A DNA stretch of 64,000 nt from Chenopodium formosanum (GCA_024500155.1 CM044877.1:19548001-19612000), one strand, 5' to 3'; shown: positions 20,287-31,988, counted from the stretch's first letter. Program-made: numbers and translations. Notes: generated by a model not told the origin, from the letters alone.

Positions 20287-21796
20287 ATGTCTTTAGTCTC
20301 TAAAAGTTTTACCAACTTCACTCATGAATAGTGTCGGTCTCTAACTGCCAAGGAGAGAAAAGAGTTAGATGTTTTTCATATGGGGGGTATTTATGGTGTC
20401 AAGGGAGTAGATCTTGATGTAGACTTTATTTATACCGCCTTAGAATATTGGGATGTGGACACACATTGTTTTAGATTAGGGTATGATGAAATTAGCCCTT
20501 TGGCGGAAGAATTCGGTGCTATCTTAAGCTTCCCTGCATTAGATCTTGTAGTAATCCCTAGAATAAACGAATATTATTATAAGGATTTTGAGCACTTCTT
20601 TAATCTAAAAGACAAAGATCTACCAAAAAAGTAGATGGTAGCATTGTTAATTTGAAAGATTTTTGCTCGCCATTATTTTGATAAACCTTATTCTGAATCT
20701 TTTCATGTTTATAGAAGAAGGGATTTTCTTTTTTGCATGCTTAACCAATATGATCTCACTAGTGGTAGAACTAATGAGGGTCACGCAATCATATCAACTG
20801 TTTTGGAGCAGATTGAATCTGGGAGAAATCCAATACCTTTAATTGTTGGAGAGACTATGCTTAGTCTTGACGAATTAAAGAAGGATCCAAAAGCACCTTT
20901 TTGGGGCTCTCCAATTTTATCACAGGTAGAAAAATAATATTTTTAATTACAGAAATCAAAAACATATTTTTGTATAGTAATATTAATTTATTTGCATTGA
21001 ATTTTTTTACAGATGTGGCTAATGGAAAGACTAGAATTAATTAGTCCTCCAGACAATATTGAAAAGTATACTCCAAACTGCTTTGTGAGAAGGAAGAAAC
21101 ACTTCTCTAAGATGGGGCGCCATGAATGGAAGAAGGTCTTCGGCTCTTGCAATTTTACCATCAAGTGGGTCATCCCTTGGTGGAAAATAGAAAAGATGGT
21201 TGGTGCAACAAGCAACTTTTCCGTCGTCTCCCAAGCTTGTCGCGAATGACTTTTTATTATCCCTACAGGGTAAAAAGACAGTACGGCCTACTTCAAACAA
21301 TTCCTTCCGGGGATCTTCATCGTCCTTATGAATTTCCTGTCTCTCAAGAAGTAGACAAATTTGATGCTTATTGGAGCACTAGACCTTTTATGGGAAGTGA
21401 TCACCCAAAAGGTTCCTCCTTCCTTGCCCAATGATGTGAAGAAGTGGCTTCTGAAGAAACCTTCAAAGGACATGAAGAAAAATCAGAGTAAAACTGATGT
21501 TAAGAGTTGTCTAGGTGACAAAGTGATTCCTATTAAGGAACGCTTGGGTGAAAGAGTTGAGTTCAAAACATCTACAATGCCTAAGAAGAAAAGCTCTACG
21601 AAGGATAAGAAAAGCTGACACTACAGAGAAGAAGGCTTGGGTACAGAAGAAACATGGGGTCCTAGCTAAGGGAGAAACTATTTACTCTAAAATTGAATGT
21701 AGGTCCTCTAAAGGATGCCTATTAGCTAAAGTTATGGATGAAGAAGAGGACGCGGATAAAAATTGGAAGAGAGAAAAGAAAGAGAAAAAAGATTAA
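20287..21796 (+). pseudogene. DUF7745-like antisense gene of Element 1 (decayed)
   Basis: The product is related to the intact two-exon gene at 31263 in Element 2. Shared features are E-Y/Y-W..D-THCF..YDEI.PL.EEFGAI in exon 1 and WLMERLE..DNIEKY at the start of exon 2. Exon 1 has a stop shortly after the ATG, another near 20633 and frame breaks. The intron runs from the donor CAG/GTAGAA near 20924 to the acceptor TTTTACAG ending at 21012. Exon 2 is frame-shifted near 21240 and 21610. It ends in a lysine-rich tail, as in the intact copy. The family name is tentative. Confidence 0.65.
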
Positions 21797-22339
21797 AGCA
21801 TTGATTAACTTTCAATTATTAGACTTAGTTTTAAATTCAAAGCTAATTTATTTAAGCTTTATTTAAATTCCATCAATAATGTAATTGTTAATTTATTTTA
21901 TTAATGAAATTCCAGCTTTTTTTTTAATTGAATTATCTCCTTTACATTTAATTTATTAAAGCAATGAAAACTGAAAATTTAATTTTCCAGAAATTTTTTC
22001 GAGTACGGAAGTCGAAAATTTTCCAAAAAACATCGAAATATTCCGCGATACTTTTCAGAAAATTGGCGCCGAGATTTTAAGACTGGCGCCAGTTGCGGCA
22101 GTCTGGCGTCAGGCGACAGGGGTTGTCGTCTGGCGCTAAGGTTCATCGTCTGGCGCCAGGAATTTTTCTGTGACGTCGATATTCCGTCGATCTTCTATCA
22201 AAATTTTTTTTAAGTCTAGGATGCAAGGTTTGAAAAAAATAAAGTGGCCGCACCCGTAAAGGGTTGCCTACGTTTCCTTTCTTAAGGAATCAGGCCAAAC
22301 GTAGCTCTCTTGAGTGTCCTACTCAAGTAATTATGGGTA
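21797..22339. other. Convergent spacer with palindrome cluster and post-integrase block (Element 1)
   Basis: An AT-rich stretch is followed by GGCGCC/GCGCC palindromic units at about 22065-22165. Then comes the conserved block GTGGCCG...GGTTGCCTACGT...AGGCCAAACGTAGC at 22240-22305. The order is the same as in Element 2 (33066-33270 and 33329-33390). Confidence 0.6.
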
Positions 22340-24231
22340 GTACTTTTTAAGTTAGTCAAGATTTGTCATGTTCGAGAACTTATTGCCATCCATATCAGTT
22401 AATTTTGCTGCACCTCCTGACAGGATTGTTTTGACAATATAGGGTCCAGACCAATTAGGCCTAAATTTTCCCCTTGGATCTAAAACAATTTTCCTTAATG
22501 CTTTTATCCCCAAATCTCCTACTTTGATGTTTCTTGTCTTGACCTTCTTATTAAAATGTCTAGCCATACGAATTTAGTAGCTTTGAGTATGATGTAGAGC
22601 TTCTAGTGGTTTTTTATTGAGTAGAATTAGATCCTCATATCTCGCTCCATTCAACTTCATTGAGTTTTCTTTCTAATGTGATGTGTAGAGATGGTATCTC
22701 TAGCTCTACAGGTTGTACGACATCCATTCCATAAACCAAGGAAAATGGCGTATTTCCTGTTGATGTGAGAATTGACGTGCGATAACCCCACAATGTGAAG
22801 TGGAGTTTATCAGGCCAATCCTTCTAATTTTCCGTCATTTTATCGATGATAGTCTTTAAATTTTTATTAGCTGCTTCGACTGCTCCGTTTGCCTGAGGTT
22901 TATAAGGAGAAGAATGATGATGTTGAATACCTATTTTTGTAGCAATTCTTCACACTCTGCTTGAAAGTGAGTTCCATAGTCACTTATCATTTCATGTTGG
23001 ATTCCATATCGACAAATAATATTTCTTTCGATAAAGAGTGCTACATGTTTTGCAGTGAGTTTAGCGTATGATTGTGCTTCGACCCACTTTTTGAAGTAAT
23101 CAATCGCCACTAAGATATATTCGTGACCTCCTGTTACTGGGGGAGTATTTTGCCAATAATGTCAATTCCCCACGTAGAGAATGGTCATGGCGAAGTGTAG
23201 GTGTAGAGTAGAGATGGAGGAACATGTTGTAGATTGGCGTAAATTTGGCACTTAGGGCATCTTTTTACGTATTGATGACAATCCCTATTCATGGTAGTCC
23301 AATAGTATCCTTCTCGCATTATCTTTTGGACTAGCATTTTGCCATTTACGTGAGTTCCACAAATTCCTTCGTGGACTATCCTCATTGCTCTTTGAGCATC
23401 CTTTTTTCCTACACATAAGAGAGCTCGACCCTTACGTACCCTTTTGTGTAACTCATTGTCTATGAGTACGTATTGGGAAGCCAAGAGCCTTAATGCTCGT
23501 TTTGCTCTTTTGTTAGCATGGGGAGGGTATTCTCCTTTGGTGACATAGTTGAGTATATCCGTATACCATGGTTCTTTTTCTTCTGCTTCTTCTTGGATCA
23601 CTTCATCATCTTCTATAGCTTGAATGTAAGCCAGTTTGTGCCTTTTTTCTATAGTTAGAGGCATTTGCTCGATTTTCGTAGGAATCCTAACCATTGAGGC
23701 TAGTCTTGCCAAGGCATCAGCGAATTGATTTTCTTCTCTAGGTAGATATGTGTATTCCACCTTTTCTAACTGATTAGGGAGAGTTTCCAGATAAGTTTGG
23801 TAAGGGGCTAGACTTTCGCTCCTTACTTTCCATCTTTTAGAGATTTGGTTGATGATCAATGAAGAGTCTCCGAATATCCGTAATTTTTTCACTCCCAATG
23901 CCAAAACTGTTTCAAGGCCTACCACCCATGCTTCGTATTCAGCAACGTTGTTGGTAACGTTGAAATCAAGCTTTATGGAGATTGGAATATGCTCTTCTTA
24001 TGGTGATACTAGTAATACTCCTACGCCACATCCCTTTTGGTTTGAGGCTCCGTCGAAGTATAAGGTCCAAGTATCGTCTTCGGTGACCATCAAGTCTTCG
24101 TCTGGAAATTTGTTGTTGGGTATTGGCGTCGAATCTTCTATTGGAAAATATGCTAGAAAATCTGAAACCACGGATCCTTTGATAGCTTTTTGGGGCATGA
24201 ATCTTACGTCAAAGTGGGCTAATTTGACTAT
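22340..24231 (-). pseudogene. Element 1 pol, 3' part: second RNase H and integrase (broken)
   Basis: Read on the minus strand, the second (plant/archaeal-type) RNase H is recognisable. It has LYFDGASNQKG near 24.06 kb, GDSSLIINQISKRW near 23.86 kb and ENQFADALA near 23.72 kb. Next are the integrase zinc finger (HEGICGTH, CPKC) near 23.2-23.4 kb, remnants of the catalytic core, and the C-terminal segment up to 22352. Several stops and shifts break the frame. The 5' end is at the Element 2 insertion; it continues at 42951 on the other side. Confidence 0.85.
24227..24231. repeat. Target site duplication ACTAT, left copy (Element 2)
   Basis: ACTAT precedes the TG of LTR E and is repeated at 42946-42950 after the CA of LTR F. 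Joining the flanks restores the Element 1 pol stretch between the two RNase H domains. Confidence 0.95.
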
Positions 24232-25920
24232 TGTAGGCGTCGCTCGAAGTGCGCCTACGTTAAAAAGCATGTTGTGAATATGCTTGGCACTCATAGGAAG
24301 TGGGAATTGACATTACGATTAGGGACAAATAAAGTAGGGAGCCGCCAACAAGTTTTTGAGGAACTTGTAAACCGTTCACGGATCATAAAAAGGCAACCAC
24401 GATAAGGGACAACGATAGGCAACAACGATTGACCCGTGAAGGTTACACCCCATTCATAATCCATGAGATTACTAACTCCATATGGTTCGGAACCACGAAA
24501 GGAGGATCGGGGATGATGGTACGAAGTGAGTCATGGAGTCACATTCGCCCGTATTGGCCTCTACTCGATTCTTATAGTGAAAAATATTCCTGTGATCTCA
24601 AAGGCATACAAACAAAATATTCAATTTGCTCCAAACTATTATTAAGCTAAATTGGTTGAATATTAATGCAACATATAATTCTAAAATATTGTGATCACTT
24701 CAATTAACAACAAGATTAAAAAGGATCCTAAACCGGTTGTCCAAATTATCTTATTAGGCGTGATTTTCAATTACATATTCCCTTTAAACATGCAATATGG
24801 TGATCATAAATAAATGACAGAATTAATACAAACATAAAAAGAACCAATTTAATCATAATTCTAACAACAGAAAAATCGTTAGAAAAATAATAATAAAAAG
24901 AGCATAACTCTTACTTTGAATCTGTTTGCTTGCAACTACAAAATAATGAAACGAGTCAGTAACTTCAAGGAAATAATAAAACAATAATTAAATTAAAAAA
25001 ACAAGGTTAATTTTGGGGCCAAACCCTCAAACGATTCTACCTTTCACGCCTTGGTTTAAGGACAGAACCTCGAGTAAAATACGGACTCCTTGGAGTGCTT
25101 GAAGAGGGAATTTTGAAGTGAAAAGGGGTAGGCTAGTGTTTAGGTTAAGAGCATAGAAGAGAGAAAAATAAGAATAATCGAATTCTGGTTGCCCCGTTCA
25201 TCAGAAATGAGGGGGTATTTATAGGGAAATGTGCTGAGGGAGCACACGGAACCCTAAAATGATAAAAAAAACCCTAAAAAATATCCCGTGACACGGTCAG
25301 ACTGTACCGTGACACGGTTAGACTGTACCGTCAGACGGTACAAGTTCCCGTGACACGGTCAGTCTTTGGAGTGTCGCGGGAAATTTTCAGAAAACGGAAC
25401 GGAAAACGCGTTAAGGGTTTACGCGGAAAGGACGCGGAGCTTCCCGTGTCACGGCAGACCTCCCGTGTCACGGGAAGTCCCACCGTCAGACGGGAACTGT
25501 TCCCGTGACACGGTCAAGCCTGACCGTGACACGGTCAACTCCAGTCCATTTTTCCGTCTAAATTCATTTTTAACCCTAATTTCTTTCGGCTTTTTGAGTG
25601 CCGATTGATAATTACGGGCTTTTTTCTGACTTTTAAAATTCGGGCTAAAATGAGAAAATAATAAATTAAATAAAATAAAATATTTGGGCCAAAAATAATA
25701 AAATAATAAAAAAGGTTTGGGCTTAAAATTAATTAACAAATTAAAACTATGCTTTTACCAAACACCAAGACTGATCCATGGACCTTTCAAATATATGAAC
25801 TTAATAAAATACGATTCTTTAAGCACTCTCGGGATTAAATACTAAACCCGACCAACAGCAGCGGTGAAAGGTTATTTATCATCGGGCTTGGTTTTGGGGA
25901 GACATTTTTAGGTGTCTACA
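24232..25920 (-). repeat. LTR E: 3' LTR of Element 2
   Basis: On the minus strand it starts TGTAGACACCTAAAAATG and ends with GCGACGCCTACA. The palindrome cluster is at 25283-25541 with about nine copies. Telo-box-like AACCCTAA motifs (plus strand) lie between the cluster and TATA. TATA reads CTATAAATAC on the minus strand at 25215-25224. The microexon is at 24915-24935. The LTR also carries the block CGTGAAAGG...GAGGGTTTGG shared with the Element 1 family. Confidence 0.95.
25215..25541 (-). promoter_or_regulatory. LTR E promoter: CCGTGACACGG cluster, telo-box-like motifs and TATA
   Basis: The cluster contains copies of CCGTGACACGG, its complement CCGTGTCACGG, and CCGTCAGACGG. All are 11-bp palindromes around one central base. 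Two AACCCTAAAA motifs at about 25249-25285 follow, then TATA. LTR F carries the same set at 42239-42567. Confidence 0.78.
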
Positions 25921-26520
25921 GAAGCCCCCACTTTGACTGAGTTTGTAGAAACGTCAGTTTCGAAAACGATAGTCAAAGTAGTCGATAGGGACGGAGAATG
26001 ATTTAAGACGTTCTGCGATCCTAAATCACTCTGTATACGCCGATACCTGCAAAAAATGTTAATTCCACAGATAAAAGAGTATAGGGATAGAACGCTTATC
26101 TAACACCAGTGTATCGGTGACAAATGAGTTTGGTATTTTCCTATGCTTGAAGGAATCCACCGGATGACGTTTGTTGAAATGTTTTCCATGCTTGAGGAAA
26201 GCCGACAGATGAGTTTGGTAGCTTTCTAAGCCTGAAGAAACCTACCGGATGACACTTTCCATGCTTGAGGAAAGTCGACGTATGAATTTGGTGTCATTCT
26301 ATGCTTGAAGAATTCCACCGATAATGCCTTCCATACTTGAGGAAAGCCGACAAAGGAATTTCGTGGTTTTCTATACTTGAAGAAAAATCCACGGATGATA
26401 CTTTCCAAGCCTGAGGAAAGCCGACTTGGCGGTTTTCTATACTTGAAGAAAAATCCACCGATAACGCTTTCCAAACCTGAGGAAAGCCGACGGTTACTGA
26501 AAATAGACTTTGACGCTTGC
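25921..26520 (-). repeat. Element 2 polypurine tract and 3' UTR with ten tandem hairpins
   Basis: The minus strand has AAAGTGGGGGCTTC against the LTR (25921-25934), then the conserved pre-tract block. From about 26110 to 26495 there are five dimeric repeats, each with two short hairpins. Stems vary in compensating pairs (CTTTCC/GGAAAG, TTTCT/AGAAA, ATTCT/AGAAT) while the 8-nt loop stays close to AWRCYTGA. Dimer length is about 75-90 bp. Confidence 0.75.
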
Positions 26521-26639
26521 TAGGGGTAAAATGGTAATTTTAGTCCCCCTTAAATATCATTTGAGATTTTCCGCGTAATTCTAGCGAAAAATAATCGCCC
26601 AATAAGCTCGGAAAATCAGTCAAACTGGTCAAAAAGGCC

Positions 26640-27346
26640 GAGAATATTCCCTGACCAAGCTCAGTTTTGCCGCGCCACGTCACAAGGTTCCCGTGACACG
26701 GTCAGGGATTCCCGTCAGACGGGACTATATCCCGTGTCACGGGATACCTGTTTTCCCCTTTTTTTTTATTTTTTTTTATTTTTGCTTGTTTGAATCAGTC
26801 AATAACGGCTCTTTTGCCTTTTGTCCTTTGCTGCCTTCAAATACGCGTGCACCCCTTCACCATTTCACCATTTCACACTTGCTTTCACCATTTCACACTT
26901 GGTTTCACCATTTTAGTTTCTCTCTTCCTAAAATCTGCCGCGCCACTCTTGAGTTTAACCGTCGGCCGTTCATAGCTTGCCGTGACACGGTGAAGGCGAC
27001 CGTGACACGGTTAGACTGGCTCTTCTTTTTTTTTATTTATTTTTTTTTGCTTTCGGTGATTTGCCGCGGTTGTTTGGCCACTGTGTTGCTGCTGTTTTGT
27101 TGCTGCTTCTGTTTCTGTTCCAGTACTGCCGCCTATTTCACCGGAGCTCCGTCAGGCTTTACACTTAACCGTGACACGGTTTCTCTTAACCGTGACACGT
27201 TTTCTCTTAACCGTGACACGGTTAACCTCGCCCGTGTCGCGACAGTGGTGCTGGTGGCCGGAACACACTTTCAAGCTTCGAATTTCACCAATTTTGTTGT
27301 AATTTCTCGATCTTCTCTTCATTTTTGACCCTTTACAAACATCCAT
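26640..27346 (+). promoter_or_regulatory. Promoter and 5' UTR region of the Element 2 PMD gene
   Basis: Palindrome groups lie at 26688-26745, about 26980-27012 and about 27170-27240, including a run of three TTAACCGTGACACG units. T-rich tracts separate the groups. No clear TATA box is seen close to the predicted exon. The 5' UTR exon is inferred to end at 27346 before GTAAGTTCC. The long open frame across this region is a by-product of palindromes read through in frame, not a gene. Confidence 0.5.
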
Positions 27347-27943
27347 GTAAGTTCCCTTTGATTTTTGCCTTGAATTTACTTCACATTAACAATTTCATGA
27401 CAAACCCTAAAAAAAAATCAATTTGGGGGTTTTTGATTTTGAAGCTTTATGTTGAAATTCTTGCCATGATTTTATTTGTATATGTGTACATGTGTGTTTG
27501 TGAGAAATTCGAGATAAAAATTGCATGATTTGGTGGAGAATTGAGCAAATCACCATTTTTGGGTGCCACTTTGTGAGATAATATTCATGCTTTGAAATGG
27601 TGAAAAAATAGTGATGAATCTTGTGAAATGATGTGTTGATGTATATGTACTATATTGTCATGGAGAACATAGTATCATGCGGATAGGAGCACTGTAGTAT
27701 CAGTTTGTCATGGAGAAACTAAATACTATAATTTTTGCCAATTTTTAGCCTTGAGGTAAAAATTTAGCGTATAATTCAATAAATAATTAAATAACTCAGG
27801 AAATGATGCCGAGTATTTAGATTATTATTTTGCAATTTTAAAATGTTTAGGAAATGATGCTAAACATTTAGATTTTATTATAAATATGCAATTTGAATTA
27901 AATGTTTAGGAAATGATGCTAAACATTTAGATTTTGACAATAG
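27347..27943 (+). other. Predicted 5' UTR intron of the Element 2 PMD gene, with hairpin repeats
   Basis: The donor is CAT/GTAAGT and the acceptor ACAATAG, followed by C and then ATG. The Element 1 copy has the same arrangement (6006-6474). The block GAACATAGTATCATGCGG is at 27665-27682. Near the 3' end are two perfect copies (27841-27869 and 27900-27928) of a 10-bp inverted repeat AAATGTTTAG/CTAAACATTT around GAAATGATG. A diverged third copy lies at about 27789-27818 with compensated arms. Confidence 0.6.
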
Positions 27944-27944
27944 C

Positions 27945-30508
27945 ATGCCTAGACGACGAGATTGCGACATTTCTACCCGCGGTCGGCGTCGGGCTTTTCG
28001 GGAGAACACTCCCACTGTCCCTGAGGGCGTGGACGACGACGTCTTGGAGTCCGAGCCTCGGACTTCCACGAGTAGGGGTAGGTGGGTTCCGCCTCCCTGG
28101 ACTCCAGACCAGTTGGTTTTCTGCCGTGAAAACCACGTTTCTCATCGTGCACTTTCCGGCATAGTCGATGGCACACTTCGCCAACATGGTTCCGGGGCTG
28201 GTGATTTGATTCCTCGACTTCACCAGGTCATTACAGAGGATCCTGCTACAAGCGCCCTATGGGAGGCGTCTGGCTTGGTCGATTTTTATGCGGCGATTGT
28301 AGGATTTCGCAGCCCCCGGGGTTGCGGCGCGACGGTTGTTCGTGCGTTGTTGGAGTATTTTTGGGATACTACCAACACGTTTCACTTTGCCTGGGGGGAG
28401 ATGACGGTGACCCCTTTAGACTTCAGCATGATCAGCGGGCTGCGCTTTACTGACCGAGCAGTAGGCCAGATGTCTGATCTATCCTGGGCATCGGCTGAGG
28501 TAGCTGATTTGTTAGGTCCGATCGTTCAGCACATTCGGACTCGTCCGGTGTCACGAGGTGGTCCTAGGAGTGGACGATCAGAATCGGCTTCAGTTCTTGC
28601 TCGCGGCTTTGACATGGAGGACACGACGGCCGAGCAGCGGGTGCGGATCTTCATCTTGATCCTGATCTCTATGACCCTCTCTCCTGACAGGAGTTCACGC
28701 GTGCTCCTCTGTTACCTCCCTTCTTTGGCCAGGATTCCCGAGATAGGATCCTACAGCTGGGCCAGTCTTGGATACGCGGATCTTCTGCTATCTCTACGTC
28801 ATGGCTGCCGTCAGCTGAATGACGAGTCCCCTGTCACTGTTTACGGCCTGTGGAGAGTCGTAGAGGTGATGATCTTTTCTTGTTCCATTTCGGCTTTTCG
28901 ATTCGTATGCTGAATGTTATTTTTGTTGCAGTTATGGTTCTATGAGTACTTCCCAGGCTTGGCTCCTCGCCGGCGTCGGGGAGTGGTCCATGACTTCCCT
29001 GTCGGGGCCAGCTGGCGTGACCGAGGAGAGTCACGGGTGGAGTCTGTTCCGGCGCTTCGTGGGGTACTACGCCGAGGCACCTCTTCCGTTGGCGTAAGGA
29101 TTAACTTTGTTGCGTTTTTTTCCTTCTGATGTTGTTTCTGTCGTTTTACGCCTAACATTTTATGGTTTTCAGGTTCCCATTGATGTTCAGTATCGTCCTT
29201 GGGCCGGGATGACTGATCTGCCCGAGGCCCTACGTCTTTCAGTGTACCGTACCATTTTGGTTGGTACTGGGCGCTTCGTTTGGTATTTTGGGGAGCGAGT
29301 CGTCCGTCAGCATAGCGGCGATCGCTTTGTGGTGCCTTCTTCCCCGCCAGAGTCGATGCTGGACTCCCGCTTGATCAGAGGGTTGATCAACAGGGGAGAG
29401 CGCTACACTTTTCCGTGGCAGGAGCTTGTTCACATGGAGAGTGACTACGCGCGGGATTTGCTTCCCTCTCTGGCTCCTCCACCCCGTCTTCCCGAGGTAT
29501 GACTTTGAGAATCTTCCTTACTAGTCTCTGTTTTAAATAGTCGAATAACTTGATTATTCGATCATATTTTCAGACGACCATTCACCCTGTGGGGAGGATT
29601 CAGATTCCTCCACAGTATGTCCGCTACCCTGGGCCGATCGGTATCACGGAGGACCATATTGCTGACGCGCCGGAGGGTTATAGACAGGCGCAGGAGTCAG
29701 TGCCTGAGGCTTTTGAGCCGGTGATTTTTCTTCGACGTATTATCCATTCTTTTAATGCTGCTTATTACTGATTTTTCTTTGTTTTGTCCTCAGCCTAACC
29801 GCCCGGAGGTGATGGGAATCATGAAGCTGGTGGACGCGCTGAAGTATTGCATTATCAAGCTTTGGCGTGGTGCGAGTTGTCGGAGCTCTAGCGACGTCCT
29901 TGAGGTATTACTTATTACTTTTTCATTTCTACCATTTGTTTTGTTTTGCATCATTGACACCTTTTGATTTTGTGTTTTTTTTTTTTCAGGAGCGACGGAG
30001 GTCCCGCTCGCGCTCGAGGCCCAGAGGCTCGGACGAGGAGGAGCTTGGTCGTAGTAGACGATCTCCTGAGGCTCATCGGCGTTCTCAGCGAGAGCCGCAG
30101 ACTACTCAGCCGTTCCAGGAGGCTCAGTGGCAGCAGGGGCAGTCTTCTCAGCGTCCGTCATTTTCACAGCCTCCCGTTCCTGAGTTTGGGTCTCCCTTGG
30201 ATCCTGGTTCATTCTCGGCCCCATTATCCGGGGTTCCTCCACCACTGTCGGGCCTGTTCTCGGTTCCGCTATATGGGACGATGCCTTCGCCGACGATTCC
30301 AGTCTCTTTTGGCCGGTCTACTCCTCTTTCCGGCTGGACGGGTCCTGCTTTGAGCTTGACTACTACTGGGCCTGCGGGGACTAGTAGGGACGCTACTCCC
30401 CGTACTTGGATGGTCGAGGGACTCTTTGGTTCGCCGTTTCCATATACACAGGGGGGTCCACGTGCACAGGGACAAGATGAGACCGATTCCGATTCTAGAG
30501 ATTTTTGA
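27945..30508 (+). CDS. Plant mobile domain protein, six exons, intact, antisense to gag-pol
   Basis: Predicted exons are 27945-28865, 28932-29093, 29173-29496, 29574-29720, 29794-29904 and 29990-30508. All have GT-AG introns, all are in phase 0, and the total is 727 aa. Near residue 146 is the PMD signature FHFAWGEMTVTPLDFSMISG, preceded by ALLEYFWDTT. PMD (aminotransferase-like, PF10536) occurs in Arabidopsis MAIL1/MAIN, which affect transposon silencing, and is known from transposons. The N-terminus is arginine-rich, consistent with nuclear entry. The C-terminal exon starts RSRSRSRPRG and continues as a low-complexity Pro/Ser/Gly tail. Intron retention is expected because the gene is antisense to the genomic RNA. 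Exon 4 could instead end at 29736, but only 29720 keeps phase 0. Role in the element is unproven. Confidence 0.85.
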
Positions 30509-31110
30509 CCGAGGGTTTATGTGGATACTGTGATGACACTTGATACATTTATGTATTACGACTCTTTGTACATTACTTACAGTTTATATATCTACTATTG
30601 TGTGTGTTAGTGTGTGTTTTGAGACTCTTTGTGTGTGATTGTGTACTTAGTAATGACACGATGAAAGAAGACATAAGTGGAGTAATGGAGGGTACCGACC
30701 TTCCCCAAAAGAAAAGAAATAAAATTACCTTCCCTAAAAGAAAAGAAAATAAAGATAAAATGATGAATAAATGACTAAAAAAATCTTCCCCAAAGAGAAA
30801 AATAAAAAAAACAAAAATAAATAAAAACCATCATAAAATAAAGATAAAAAATAAAGATAAAGAATAAAATAAAAAGGTGAGAATTTTATTAGGAATAGAA
30901 CTCTCAGAAAAGACTAAAAAAACAAATGTTAAGGATAGGAAAATACAAAAAAATCCGGATAGATACGGAAAAGATGAAATAAAAGCAGGCGCGTAAGGTG
31001 CCGTGACACGGCACTGTTCACCGTGACACGGCACTGTTCACCGTGTCACGGCAAAACCTGCCGTGTCACGGCAAAAATTCCCGTGACACGGTGGAATTTC
31101 CCGTGTCACG
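30509..31110. other. Spacer between the two antisense genes, with palindrome cluster
   Basis: A low-complexity, purine-rich stretch (about 30640-30960) is followed by six CCGTGACACGG or CCGTGTCACGG units at 31000-31110. No gene was found. The cluster belongs to the promoter of the next gene. Confidence 0.6.
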
Positions 31111-31190
31111 GGAAGCTTATTATTCAGCAGTTTTATCCACGCGGGCGAAAAGATAAATTCTGGGCAGTTTCGAGCGCTTTTGCTATAAAA
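31000..31190 (+). promoter_or_regulatory. Promoter of the Element 2 DUF7745-like gene
   Basis: Six palindromes end about 75 bp before TATAAAA at 31184-31190. The gene start is about 75 bp further on. The corresponding Element 1 promoter has the other family's motif at the matching place. Confidence 0.65.
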
Positions 31191-31262
31191 TAAGACCAGA
31201 TTATTCATGATATGCATAATTACGAAACACAAAATAATTTAGAATTTCATATTTCAATAATC

Positions 31263-31988
31263 ATGTCTCAGAATTTTGATAATATATTGCGCGACTGGTC
31301 TTATTCTTTGACCAATGCTGAAAAAAGAGAGTTAGAATTGTTTCATGTCAGGGGTTTGCTAGCCCTGCGACATGTAGCTATTGAACATGATTTTGTTAGG
31401 GCAGCATTAGATTATTGGAGTCCAGAAACGCACTGTTTCAAATTCGATTATGATGAAATCTGTCCTCTGCCGGAGGAATTTGGGGCAATTTTTGGATTTC
31501 CTGCTAGGAATCTTGTAGCCATGCCTACCTTACGTGAATACTATTACCAGGACTTTGAACGCCATCTGAATCTAACAGATCCAGATTTGAATAGAATTGT
31601 TTGTGGTAATGAAGTAGACATAAAAAAACTTGCGAACTTATATTTTAATCGCCCTGTCTCTGAGTCTTATCATGTGTATCGTAGAAGGGCATATATTTTT
31701 TGCATGTTTAGCAAGCTACTTTTTGCAAACGGTAGGGTAGGACATGCTTGTCTAGCGTCTGTACTTGAGCATGTAGAATCCGGAAGATCTCCTATGCCGA
31801 CGTGCCTTGGAGAAACATTTCGAGGTTTAGATGAGGCAAAATCTGACCGGAAAGCCATCAGGAAGGGCTCTCTGGTACTATTACAGGTAAAAATACGCTC
31901 TGAATAGCCCCCGTGACACAAAACAGTCACCGTGTCACGGTTAGGTTCTGCCGTGACACGGTCAAAACTGCCGTGTCACGGGGATCTG

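Noticed and set aside
25283..25541. CRISPR-like array of CCGTGACACGG repeats
   Set aside because: Units are too short, irregularly spaced, occur in both orientations, and lie in a plant retrotransposon promoter. They are dispersed palindromes, not a CRISPR array.
25366..25739. Overlapping frames of 80 and 96 aa inside LTR E, repeated identically in LTR F
   Set aside because: They are identical only because the two LTRs are identical. They cover the palindrome cluster and have no protein features.
26693..27328. 211-codon plus-strand open frame before the PMD gene
   Set aside because: Its peptide consists of translated palindromes and T tracts, and it overlaps the predicted promoter and 5' UTR. 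There is no match in Element 1.
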